Of a stretch of 41,351 nt of DNA, positions 15,807 through 23,571 are shown piece by piece. Both the position numbers and the translations under genes were made by a program. This DNA comes from UBA4877 sp002399285 (GTDB lineage: Bacteria; Bacillota; Thermoanaerobacteria; Thermoanaerobacterales; UBA4877): assembly GCA_036771835.1 (NCBI GenBank), contig DAIPGN010000019.1:1-41351 (forward strand). Direction: 5' to 3'. Within the stretch, counting starts at the first letter, position 1. Every line of letters begins with the position of its first letter. The notes under the pieces were generated by a model, which saw only the letters and a program-made list of their open reading frames with translations, was not told the DNA's origin and ran no database searches.

Positions 15807-16499
15807 ATGGACACAGATATAATGAAATTAAAAAAAGTGGATCCAAAGTTATTAATGGGGCTGATTTTGACGATATTGGGCGGCTATCTGGACATATACA
15901 CGTTTATATGCAGAGGAAATGTTTTTGCCAATGTTCAAACCGGAAATGTGGTGCTCCTAAGCATGAATATGATCGAAGGCGACTATTCAAAAGCATTATC
16001 ATACCTATGGCCCATTATTGCATTCATCCTGGGAGCATTTGCCACGGTGCTGTTAAAGGAGTTATTAAATACCGATATCCTTCGCTATAAAAGAGATATT
16101 ATACTTTTGGAAGCCGTCATCTTGGCATTGGCAGGGCTGCTGCCGGCGGAACAAAATAATTTTGCCAACATGCTGATATCATTTGCCTGTTCTGCGCAGG
16201 TGGAGATATTCGGGGACTATGGGGGAAACAAGTTTTTTACCATTATGTCCACCGGGAATTTATATAACGCTGCAAAGTGGTCGTGTTCCTATATATTGAA
16301 GCCGCATAATAAAGAATTAAAAGCAGCGTCGTTAAGATATATTTTATTTGTCGTATGTTTTGCGGCCGGCGGGTCATTGGGAACAGTTTTCTCTATGAGA
16401 TGGGGCAGGTATGCCGTTCTCTTTACACCCATAATATTAACGGCTGTTTTATTGATCTCCGGCGCTTCTTTTGGGACCGGCCGGGCAAGAGCTGAATGA
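15807..16499 (+). CDS. YoaK/DUF1275 family membrane protein
   Basis: A 230-residue predicted multi-spanning membrane protein. The DUF1275 hallmark is visible in GGYLDIYTFICRGNVFANVQTGNVVLL (residues about 26-52), with further hydrophobic segments at about 68-90, 100-115, 175-195 and 205-222. The family's function is not established. It sits 14 nt behind the deacetylase and is the last gene before a shared terminator, so it belongs to the sigma-54-controlled operon; an auxiliary export or uptake role is only a guess. An alternative start is ATG 15822. Confidence 0.75.
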   Translation: MDTDIMKLKKVDPKLLMGLILTILGGYLDIYTFICRGNVFANVQTGNVVLLSMNMIEGDYSKALSYLWPIIAFILGAFATVLLKELLNTDILRYKRDIILLEAVILALAGLLPAEQNNFANMLISFACSAQVEIFGDYGGNKFFTIMSTGNLYNAAKWSCSYILKPHNKELKAASLRYILFVVCFAAGGSLGTVFSMRWGRYAVLFTPIILTAVLLISGASFGTGRARAE

Positions 16500-16529
16500 A
16501 GAGCGGCGTTGGAGAAGAAAATACATGAA

Positions 16530-16571
16530 AATTAAAATGACATATGCATTTTCGCATATGTCATTTTAATT
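16530..16571. terminator. Bidirectional terminator between operon 1 and the CarD-family gene
   Basis: A perfect 18-bp stem (16530-16547 against 16554-16571) around a 6-base loop, core GACATATGC, with A and T runs at both bases so that each strand ends in T residues. It separates convergent genes. Confidence 0.9.
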
Positions 16572-16583
16572 ATTTATCCGGGG

Positions 16584-17132
16584 TCATAGATCATCCTCGC
16601 CGTCGTCATTTTCAGCCTCGTCTTCAACTAAAGCATCGACGCGCGATGCGATATATTCCGGTACTTCATCTTTAGTTATACCAAGTGCGGCTGCTAATTC
16701 GCCGAATAAAAGCTCTTCAGCCCGCTTCATGAATTTTTCATCTATGGCGCCAAACTTACGATTTTGGTCCTCAACTTCCTGCTTTTTAGCATGTAAGGAC
16801 ATGGTGAGCTTTATTAAATCCATACATTTATGTGTCTTCAGCAATGATTCATAATATCCAGACAGCTGGCTCGTTGCCTTGGTGTTATAGGGCTCTGCCT
16901 GAATAGAGGGTATCATGTCTATCAGACGCTCGGCTTCTTCTTTGGAGATAATGGGCCGCAGGAATACTTTACCTCCATTCACCGGAGTATAAATTATACA
17001 TTGCTGGTATAGGGGCTGCAAGGTATAGTAAAGCTGACTCTCCTTTTCCCTTGATAACCTGTGCATCGATATATTTTTTACCTTGCATATTCCGGCATTT
17101 TCATGAATAAGCAAACTACCGATCTCATACAT
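16584..17132 (-). CDS. CarD/CdnL family RNA polymerase-binding regulator
   Basis: A 182-residue protein on the minus strand. The N-terminal MYEIGSLLIHENAGICKVKNI is the Tudor-like CarD/TRCF RNA-polymerase-interaction domain (about 1-65); the rest is helical and ends in a strongly acidic tail (DEAENDDGEDD). CarD-type proteins bind the beta subunit and stabilise open complexes at promoters. Here it is a single gene between two sigma-54 modules. Its ribosome binding site, read on the minus strand, is GGAGG about 8 nt before ATG. A long leader of about 170 nt precedes it. Confidence 0.8.
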   Translation of the reverse strand: MYEIGSLLIHENAGICKVKNISMHRLSREKESQLYYTLQPLYQQCIIYTPVNGGKVFLRPIISKEEAERLIDMIPSIQAEPYNTKATSQLSGYYESLLKTHKCMDLIKLTMSLHAKKQEVEDQNRKFGAIDEKFMKRAEELLFGELAAALGITKDEVPEYIASRVDALVEDEAENDDGEDDL

Positions 17133-17573
17133 ACCATTTACCTCCAGAACTCATTGTCGGATGCGGTCGCAGAGGGACATTGCCGCGATTATTGTGTGAC
17201 CAAACAGGCATCCGTAATTGTTTTTGCAAATCACAAATATTAATAAACAGCGTGTCTGCTAAGCAATCGAACTTACGTTTGCTAAAACAGCACGCCGCAT
17301 CCGTTACTTATATTGTAACATATATTTAGACACCTGTGTAAGTATAAATTTTTTTAAATAGTCTTTACCTGCAAAAATGCCGTTGTTTATTGGAAATATA
17401 AGCGGAATGATATACTAATAATATTAACAATGGTCGCTGGCGACAGTTTTTATTCCAATGAGCACATGGAGAAAGGCACTTGATATAATATCGGATTTAT
17501 ATTATATTTTAAAAAAGGCAAAGGATAAGAGTATTTACATCATCAACAAACATATTGGAAGAGAGGCTAAACC
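17133..17573. promoter_or_regulatory. Divergent control region between the CarD-family gene and the PAS-AAA+ activator gene
   Basis: This 441-base region carries no gene. On the minus strand, TTACAC (17341-17336) and TACAAT (17317-17312), 18 nt apart, may drive the CarD-family gene; its leader contains a hairpin with CGGATGC/GCATCCG arms (about 17158-17215) and a second GCGTG/CACGC structure (about 17250-17296). On the plus strand an extended -10, TGATATACT (17408-17416), may drive the activator gene, and GTCGCTGGCGAC (17433-17444) is a short palindrome just downstream that could be an operator. Confidence 0.45.
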
Positions 17574-19622
17574 ATGCCGGTCGATCTTTTATGCGTCACA
17601 AAAGCCGCCAAGGCAAAGGAAATTTTGACAAGGCAACTCAAGGAAATATTTGAAAACAACATAGTGATAGAAGGCAGATGTCTGGATGAACTAAAGGATG
17701 ATGACACTATACCGGCATCGCTGACGCTCTTTTCCAACAGGGCCGTCTTTGATGAATTCAGAGCCACGAAGGATTTTTCCATAGGCAACGCTTTGGTGGC
17801 CGAGAGGTACATGTACCTGGATAACCTAAACGAGATCCTTTCGCTCAAGCCGGGCCAAAGAGTGCTGGTCGTAAGCAACTATAGGGCTTCGGCCGAGGAT
17901 ACGATACGGGAGATATTGGGCGCCGGAATAGACCGGCTGCAGCTCATACCCTATTATCCCGGGTGTTCCGCAGATTTGAGCGGGATAGATACGGCGATAT
18001 CGCCTGCCGCCGGGGACATCGTTCCCGAGGGCATTGAACGGGTGATTGATATAGGCGTGAGGCGCATAGCCATATCCACTATATTTTATATCGTGAAATT
18101 CTTTGACCTGGCCTTGGAGATCGTGGATAAATATATATCGGAATATTCGAGGGAATTCATGCTTCAAGCGGGAGAACTGAACCGGACTATCACTGCGGAA
18201 GACAAACTGAACCATGAGATAGACGCGATTTTAAATTCCGTACACGACGCCATAGTCGCCGTAGATACAGAATGCCGCATCACCGTGTTCAATCCCAAGG
18301 CGGAGCAGCTGTTCGGCTGCAAGAGGCAGGACGTCGTCGGCAAAAATGTTTCCTCGGTCATCCGCAATAATGATTTTAAGAGGATGATAGATCAAAAGAA
18401 GAGCGTGACCGACGTACTGGAGAAAATCGACGACAGGTACTTTATTTCCAATAAGACGCCTCTCTTTATAGATGGCGCGGCGACGGGCGTCGTCGCCATG
18501 TATCAGGACGTGACCGAGGTACAGAAGCTGGAGCAGGAGGTCAGAGGCAGACTCTATGAGAAGGGGTATGTCGCAAAGTTTACCTTTGACGACATAATCA
18601 GCGAAAGCAATACCATGGAGGGCGTCGTCAAAAAGGCGATAAAGTTTACCGCAAGCGAGGAACCGGTGCTGCTGGGCGGCGAGACGGGAGTTGGCAAAGA
18701 GATGTTCGCTCAGGCCATACACAACCGCTCGGATCGTAAAAAGCATCCCTTTGTCGCGGTCAACTTCGGGGCGCTGCCGGAGACCCTGGCAGAAAGCGAA
18801 CTATTCGGGTATGAGGAGGGGGCCTTTACCGGCGCGAAGAGGGGAGGCAAGCCCGGCCTGTTTGAACAGGCGCACAACGGAACGATTTTCCTGGATGAGA
18901 TAGGAGATGCGACGCTTTCCATACAGATAAAGATATTGAGGACATTGGAGGAAAAATGTGTTATCCGCCTCGGCGGTACGAGTATTATACCGGTGAACGT
19001 CAGGATAATCGCAGCGACGAATAAAAACCTAAAGGAGCTCATAAACCAAGGGAAGTTCAGGGAAGACCTGTATTACCGCCTCAACGTGCTGAGTTTGCGC
19101 ATACCGCCGCTCAGAAAGAGGAAGGAGGACATTGTGCCTCTGTCGGAATACTTTTTATCCAGATACGGCAATGATATTGTGCTCTCCGACGACGTCAAGA
19201 CCCTGTTCCGCAATTATCCATGGAAGGGGAACGTGCGCGAGCTGGAGAACGTACTGAGGTATCTGTCCGCAATGTACAGCGACAAGCAGATCGAGACCGA
19301 GGACCTTCCGCAGGATCTAAAGAGCGGAAGAAAAGAGGAGGAGGCTGAAAGCCGTCCGGCATATCCTTTTATGATGGATGCGGCGCATTCCGCCGAATAT
19401 AAACATATCCTTCAGGTGATCAGGGACTATTGCGATTCGGGAAGGGCATGCGGGCGCGGCACGATAGGAAGGGAGGTCAGAGAACGATACGGCTCTGAGC
19501 TTACCGACGAGAAGGTCAGGTGGCGGCTTAAAAGCCTGGCCAAGACGGGCTATATAGAGATAGGAAGGACAAAGCAGGGCTGCAGGATAACGGAGAGGGG
19601 CAGAGAGGCGATCGGGGATTAG
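17574..19622 (+). CDS. PAS-containing sigma-54-dependent transcriptional activator
   Basis: A 682-residue activator. Residues 1-200 form a sensor region I cannot assign to a family. A PAS domain follows (about 213-320: LNSVHDAIVAVDTECRITVFN). The AAA+ domain has Walker A GETGVGKE (369-376), GAFTGA (416-421) and Walker B TIFLDEIGD (437-445). The C-terminus (about 615-680) looks like a winged helix (VRWRLKSLAKTGYIEIGR) rather than the usual Fis-type helix. It lies directly upstream of a perfect sigma-54 promoter and the glutamyltransferase-peptide transporter genes, its obvious target. PAS and N-terminal domains imply control by a small-molecule signal. ATG 17574 follows GAGAGG. Confidence 0.9.
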   Translation: MPVDLLCVTKAAKAKEILTRQLKEIFENNIVIEGRCLDELKDDDTIPASLTLFSNRAVFDEFRATKDFSIGNALVAERYMYLDNLNEILSLKPGQRVLVVSNYRASAEDTIREILGAGIDRLQLIPYYPGCSADLSGIDTAISPAAGDIVPEGIERVIDIGVRRIAISTIFYIVKFFDLALEIVDKYISEYSREFMLQAGELNRTITAEDKLNHEIDAILNSVHDAIVAVDTECRITVFNPKAEQLFGCKRQDVVGKNVSSVIRNNDFKRMIDQKKSVTDVLEKIDDRYFISNKTPLFIDGAATGVVAMYQDVTEVQKLEQEVRGRLYEKGYVAKFTFDDIISESNTMEGVVKKAIKFTASEEPVLLGGETGVGKEMFAQAIHNRSDRKKHPFVAVNFGALPETLAESELFGYEEGAFTGAKRGGKPGLFEQAHNGTIFLDEIGDATLSIQIKILRTLEEKCVIRLGGTSIIPVNVRIIAATNKNLKELINQGKFREDLYYRLNVLSLRIPPLRKRKEDIVPLSEYFLSRYGNDIVLSDDVKTLFRNYPWKGNVRELENVLRYLSAMYSDKQIETEDLPQDLKSGRKEEEAESRPAYPFMMDAAHSAEYKHILQVIRDYCDSGRACGRGTIGREVRERYGSELTDEKVRWRLKSLAKTGYIEIGRTKQGCRITERGREAIGD

Positions 19623-19637
19623 GACACGGAATACCCT

Positions 19638-19683
19638 AAAACAGGTTATTTGGTTATGATTTATCCAAATAACCTGTTTTTTT
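19638..19683 (+). terminator. Intrinsic terminator of the PAS-AAA+ activator gene
   Basis: A perfect 16-bp stem (19638-19653 with 19665-19680), core ACAGGTTATTTGG, followed by a run of seven T beginning in the right arm. Confidence 0.93.
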
Positions 19684-19691
19684 GACCCAAT

Positions 19692-19739
19692 TAATGCCCC
19701 AATTTATATAGGTTTGCTACATTATGCCTGTTTATAGGG
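19692..19739. repeat. Imperfect direct repeat next to the sigma-54 promoter
   Basis: TAATGCC...TTTATATAGG (19692-19712) and TTATGCC...TTTATAGGG (19722-19739) are similar and 30 bp apart, three helical turns. They could bind the activator, although they are closer to the -24 box than most enhancers. Confidence 0.3.
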
Positions 19740-19741
19740 AA

Positions 19742-19757
19742 TGGCACGATTCTTGCT
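19742..19757 (+). promoter_or_regulatory. Sigma-54 promoter of the glutamyltransferase-peptide transporter operon
   Basis: TGGCACGATTCTTGCT gives GG at 19743-19744 and GC at 19755-19756 with ten bases between. It lies 44 nt before the first start codon and follows the terminator of the sigma-54 activator gene. Confidence 0.93.
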
Positions 19758-19800
19758 ATTAGTTTTAACAATAATTTTCAGGGGGGGGTGGGATAACTAG

Positions 19801-21408
19801 ATGGACTTTGACGCTTTGAGATATAATTATCCGTCGAGGAGAAACGTAATATATGGGGAAAAGGGCATGGTCGCCACATCTCAGCCGCTGGCAGCGCAGG
19901 CCGGGCTGGATATATTGAAGAAGGGCGGCAACGCGGCTGATGCTGCCGTGGCCGTGGCCGCCGCGCTTACCGTCTTGGAACCGACGTCCAACGGCATTGG
20001 GAGCGATAACTTTGCCATCGTCTGTATGAAGGACAAACTCTACGGACTGAATTCCAGCGGCTACGCTCCGGCCGCAATATCGATAAAAAAGCTAAAGGAA
20101 AGAGGATACGACGTAATTCCCAAGCATGGTTTCATACCGGTGACCGTGCCGGGGGCTCCCGCAGGATGGGCACAGCTTTCGGAGAGGTTCGGGGATCTGT
20201 CCTTAGAGGATGCAATGAGCCCCGCCATAGAGTATGCGCAAAACGGCTATCCCGTGGCGCCGACTACCTCGTTTTACTGGCAGCGCGCTCTGGACACATT
20301 TTCTCAATCATTAAAGGGTGAGGAATTTGCATATTGGTTCGAGACGTTCGCAGCCGACGGCAGGGCGCCTGCACCGGGCGAGGTCGTCACATTGAGGGAT
20401 CATGCCGCTGCTCTGGAGGAGATCGCGCGCACGAATGCGGAGAGCTTTTACAGGGGCAGTCTTGCTGAAAAAATAGGGGAGTTTTCCAAGAAGTACGGAG
20501 GATATCTGGATACCGGCGACCTGGCCGAATATAACAGCGAGTGGGTGCAGCCCATAGGCATAAATTACCGGGGATATGACATCTGGGAGCTGCCGCCCAA
20601 CGGCCAGGGGATAGTCGCCCTGATGGCGCTCAACATACTTAAGGGCTTCGAATTTGCGGAGAGGGAAAACATAAGGACGTATCATCTTATAATAGAGGCC
20701 TTGAAGCTGGCCTTCGCCGATGCCCAGAAGTATGTGACCGACCCGCGCTGCATGAAGGTAAGCGCGAGCGGCCTCCTCTCGAGTGCCTATGCCGATGAGC
20801 GGAGGAAGCTTATAGGAAATACCGCCATGCTGCCGGCGGCGGGAGACCCGCAGGGCGGCGGCACGGTCTATCTGTGCACGGCGGATTCAGAGGGAAACAT
20901 GGTGTCCATGATACAGAGCAACTATATGGGATTCGGCTCCGGCCTGGTCGTGCCGGGAACGGGGATCGCCCTGCAGAACAGGGGGCATAACTTCTCCATG
21001 GACGAGGATCATGACAACTGCCTGGCCCCGCGCAAGAGACCGTATCATACGATCATACCCGGCTTTATGACAAAAGACGGCAGGGCTGTGGGACCTTTCG
21101 GGGTGATGGGCGGATTTATGCAGCCGCAGGGGCATGTGCAGGTCATAATGAATACCCTGGATTTTCATATGAATCCTCAGGACGCCCTTGATGCGCCCAG
21201 GGTGCAGTGGGTAGGAGGAAAAAAGGTGGAGATCGAGCCGCATGCCGCGCTGCCCATAGTGCGGGGCCTGAGCGCGATGGGCCATGAGGTAAGCCTGATG
21301 CATGACGCCGGCGGATTCGGACGGGGCCAGATCATCTGGAGAGATGAGGACGGTACGCTTTGCGGGGGCACCGAGCCGCGCACGGACGGCTATATAGCGG
21401 TTTGGTGA
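19801..21408 (+). CDS. ggt: Gamma-glutamyltransferase / glutathione hydrolase family protein
   Basis: A 535-residue Ntn-hydrolase precursor of the gamma-glutamyltranspeptidase family. Landmarks are GMVATSQPLAAQAGLDILKKGGNAADAAVA (22-51), the VTVPGAPAGW core (114-123), the self-cleavage and nucleophile site with T355 in QGGGTVYLC, and GFGSGLVVPGTGIALQNRG downstream. It should autoprocess into large and small subunits and cleave gamma-glutamyl amides. There is no signal peptide, unlike exported GGTs, so it should act in the cytoplasm on imported peptides; the next five genes encode a peptide importer. The TT dyad usual at the nucleophile is TV here. The ribosome site is an unbroken run of eight G then TGGG. 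Confidence 0.85.
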   Translation: MDFDALRYNYPSRRNVIYGEKGMVATSQPLAAQAGLDILKKGGNAADAAVAVAAALTVLEPTSNGIGSDNFAIVCMKDKLYGLNSSGYAPAAISIKKLKERGYDVIPKHGFIPVTVPGAPAGWAQLSERFGDLSLEDAMSPAIEYAQNGYPVAPTTSFYWQRALDTFSQSLKGEEFAYWFETFAADGRAPAPGEVVTLRDHAAALEEIARTNAESFYRGSLAEKIGEFSKKYGGYLDTGDLAEYNSEWVQPIGINYRGYDIWELPPNGQGIVALMALNILKGFEFAERENIRTYHLIIEALKLAFADAQKYVTDPRCMKVSASGLLSSAYADERRKLIGNTAMLPAAGDPQGGGTVYLCTADSEGNMVSMIQSNYMGFGSGLVVPGTGIALQNRGHNFSMDEDHDNCLAPRKRPYHTIIPGFMTKDGRAVGPFGVMGGFMQPQGHVQVIMNTLDFHMNPQDALDAPRVQWVGGKKVEIEPHAALPIVRGLSAMGHEVSLMHDAGGFGRGQIIWRDEDGTLCGGTEPRTDGYIAVW

Positions 21409-21692
21409 GGAAATATCGTACCGATGGAGAACTTTAGAACGGCATAGGATAAAATTTGCCATATTCGTCGGGTAACCTAGTAAATTGCATAAAAATGAAA
21501 AATATGTCAGAGCGGACAAATAAAAACCGCGGCTATGTAAATTCAGTCAAAAATGTAGAAGTGAAAGCTTTTTCCCAAGCAATATTTCAAATTTTTCAAG
21601 AAGGATATTTTAGTTTTTTATTGAATTAATATAAACTAATTATCAATAATTATGTGGTATTTTTTGAATACCTAAAATTGGAGGGGGAGGAT
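21409..21692 (+). promoter_or_regulatory. 284-base gap between ggt and the transporter genes
   Basis: AT-rich and without a gene or a clear terminator. A weak sigma-A promoter is possible (TTGAAT at 21621-21626, AATAAT at 21645-21650), which would let the transporter be made without sigma-54. The permease ribosome binding site GGAGGGGGAGG (21680-21690) ends the region. Confidence 0.35.
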
Positions 21693-22634
21693 TTGTCCGG
21701 TTACATTATGAAAAGACTGCTGCAGCTGATACCGGTTTTGATAGGGGTTTCCATCGTGGTCTTTCTGATGGTCTATCTGATTCCTGGAAACGCAGCGGAA
21801 GTAATAGCGGGGCCTACGGCTACCGCCGAGGAGGTGGCCAACATCAGCACGAAGCTGGGGCTGGATCAGCCGGCCTACGTGCAGTACTTCAGGTATATGG
21901 CGGGAGTATTGAGGGGCGACCTCGGATATTCGTTTCAAACGGGCCAGGCCGTGTCCGCGGCCATAGCCGCCAGATATGCCAATACATTCAGTCTGGCACT
22001 GTTCAGCGCTCTTATAGCCGTTATACTGGGTGTGACGGTGGGCATAATCTCCGCGGTAAAGCAAAATTCCTGGTTTGATCATGCGGTGATGTCAATTTCT
22101 ATTTTGGGAATATCGGCTCCTACATTTTGGATCGGACTCTTGCTTATAATAATTTTCTGCGTTGACTTTAAGCTGCTTCCCATATCGGGACTGAGCGACC
22201 GGCTGTGGAGCCTAGACGGGATCAAGCATTTGATACTGCCCGCGGCAACTCTGGGCTTCAACTCCGCGGCCATGATCGCCAGGATGACCAGGTCCTCGGT
22301 ACTGGAGATAATCCATCAGGACTACATCGTGACGGCTAAGGCCAAGGGATTGAGCCAGTTCGTGGTCATCATGAAGCACGCTCTTAAGAACGCACTGATC
22401 CCGATACTCACGGTCGTGGGCATCGACTTCGGCAATCTGCTGGGCGGCGCCGTGGTGGTGGAGTCCGTATTTGCCATAAACGGCATAGGCAGGCTGATGG
22501 TACAGGGCATAGGCGCAAGGGACTTTCCCATGGTGCAGGGGACGGTGCTTGTGGTCGCCGTCACATTTGTCCTTATAAATCTGATGGTGGATATAATATA
22601 TGCCTATATTGATCCAAGGATCTCGTATAATTGA
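21693..22634 (+). CDS. Peptide ABC transporter permease (DppB/OppB/GsiC type)
   Basis: A 313-residue inner-membrane permease with the family pattern: a first membrane helix (RLLQLIPVLIGVSIVVFLMVYLIPG), the long extracytoplasmic loop, five further helices, and the EAA-type cytoplasmic loop (YIVTAKAKGLSQFVVIMKHALKNALIPILTVVG) that docks the ATPases. It begins the five-gene peptide importer behind ggt. TTG 21693 is chosen since the first GGAGG is 8 nt upstream and the product then starts MSGYIMKRLLQ like its relatives; ATG 21708 would also give a complete protein. Confidence 0.9.
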   Translation: MSGYIMKRLLQLIPVLIGVSIVVFLMVYLIPGNAAEVIAGPTATAEEVANISTKLGLDQPAYVQYFRYMAGVLRGDLGYSFQTGQAVSAAIAARYANTFSLALFSALIAVILGVTVGIISAVKQNSWFDHAVMSISILGISAPTFWIGLLLIIIFCVDFKLLPISGLSDRLWSLDGIKHLILPAATLGFNSAAMIARMTRSSVLEIIHQDYIVTAKAKGLSQFVVIMKHALKNALIPILTVVGIDFGNLLGGAVVVESVFAINGIGRLMVQGIGARDFPMVQGTVLVVAVTFVLINLMVDIIYAYIDPRISYN

Positions 22635-22644
22635 GGCGATGAGA

Positions 22645-23541
22645 ATGACTGAGACTGAAAAGATAATGGTACAAAAGGAAGAAGTTCATAGCAGAAAAAA
22701 CCCGCTGGCCGACCTTTGGAAACATCTCAGGAGGAACAAGCTGGCGGTGGTGGGCCTGGCCGTAGTTACGGCCGTCATCTTCATAGCCCTGTTTGCACCG
22801 GTGCTGGCTCCCTGCGATCCGTATAAGCAGGACGTCACAAAGAGGCTGCTGGGGCCGGGCAGCCCGGGACACATCCTTGGCACGGACGAGTACGGCCGGG
22901 ATATGCTCAGCCGGTTGATATATGGAGCGCGGCTGTCGCTCTTGGTGGGGTTTTGCTCGGTGGGGCTGGGCCTGGCCTTCGGAGTCGTACTGGGACTTCT
23001 GGCAGGCTATTACCCCAGGCTTGACAGCATAATAATGAGGATCGTCGATATAATGCTGGCATTTCCCGGAGTGCTTCTGTCGCTGGCAATCGTCTCGGCG
23101 CTGGGGCCCGGGATCGGCAACGTCATAATAGCTGTCGGCATCTGGTCCGTACCGACGATCGCCAGGGTAGTAAGGGGGACGGTCCTGTCCATAAAGGAAA
23201 TGGACTATGTTACTGCCGCCAAGGCGATCGGCGAGACGGACTCAACGATACTATTCAGGGAGATACTTCCCAACTGTGTCTCATCCATAATGGTGTACGC
23301 CACGATGCGTCTTGCCACGTCGATACTCTCCGCGGCCACGCTCAGCTTCCTCGGATTGGGCGCACAGCCGCCGTCGGCGGAATGGGGCGCGATGGCGTCG
23401 ACCGGGCGCAACTACATCTTCCAGGCGCCGCATCTCACGCTGCTGCCTGGGTTTGCCATAATAATCATAGTTTTTGGCTTTAACTCTTTGGGAGACGGAC
23501 TGAGGGATGCCTTGGATCCCAACCTCAAAAACGCAATGTGA
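22645..23541 (+). CDS. Peptide ABC transporter permease (DppC/OppC/GsiD type)
   Basis: A 298-residue permease, partner of the preceding one. Typical features are the N-terminal NPLADLWKHLRRNKLAVVGLAVV, LGTDEYGRDMLSRLIYGARLSL, and the EAA loop YVTAAKAIGETDSTILFREILPNCVSS, with PPSAEWGAM near the C-terminus. ATG 22645 lies 8 nt after TGAGG, which itself includes the stop codon of the upstream gene; ATG 22639 is an alternative with poor spacing. The two permeases form the membrane channel. Confidence 0.9.
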   Translation: MTETEKIMVQKEEVHSRKNPLADLWKHLRRNKLAVVGLAVVTAVIFIALFAPVLAPCDPYKQDVTKRLLGPGSPGHILGTDEYGRDMLSRLIYGARLSLLVGFCSVGLGLAFGVVLGLLAGYYPRLDSIIMRIVDIMLAFPGVLLSLAIVSALGPGIGNVIIAVGIWSVPTIARVVRGTVLSIKEMDYVTAAKAIGETDSTILFREILPNCVSSIMVYATMRLATSILSAATLSFLGLGAQPPSAEWGAMASTGRNYIFQAPHLTLLPGFAIIIIVFGFNSLGDGLRDALDPNLKNAM

Positions 23542-23571
23542 TCTGTATAGAAAAATAAGGGGGAAGATTAA

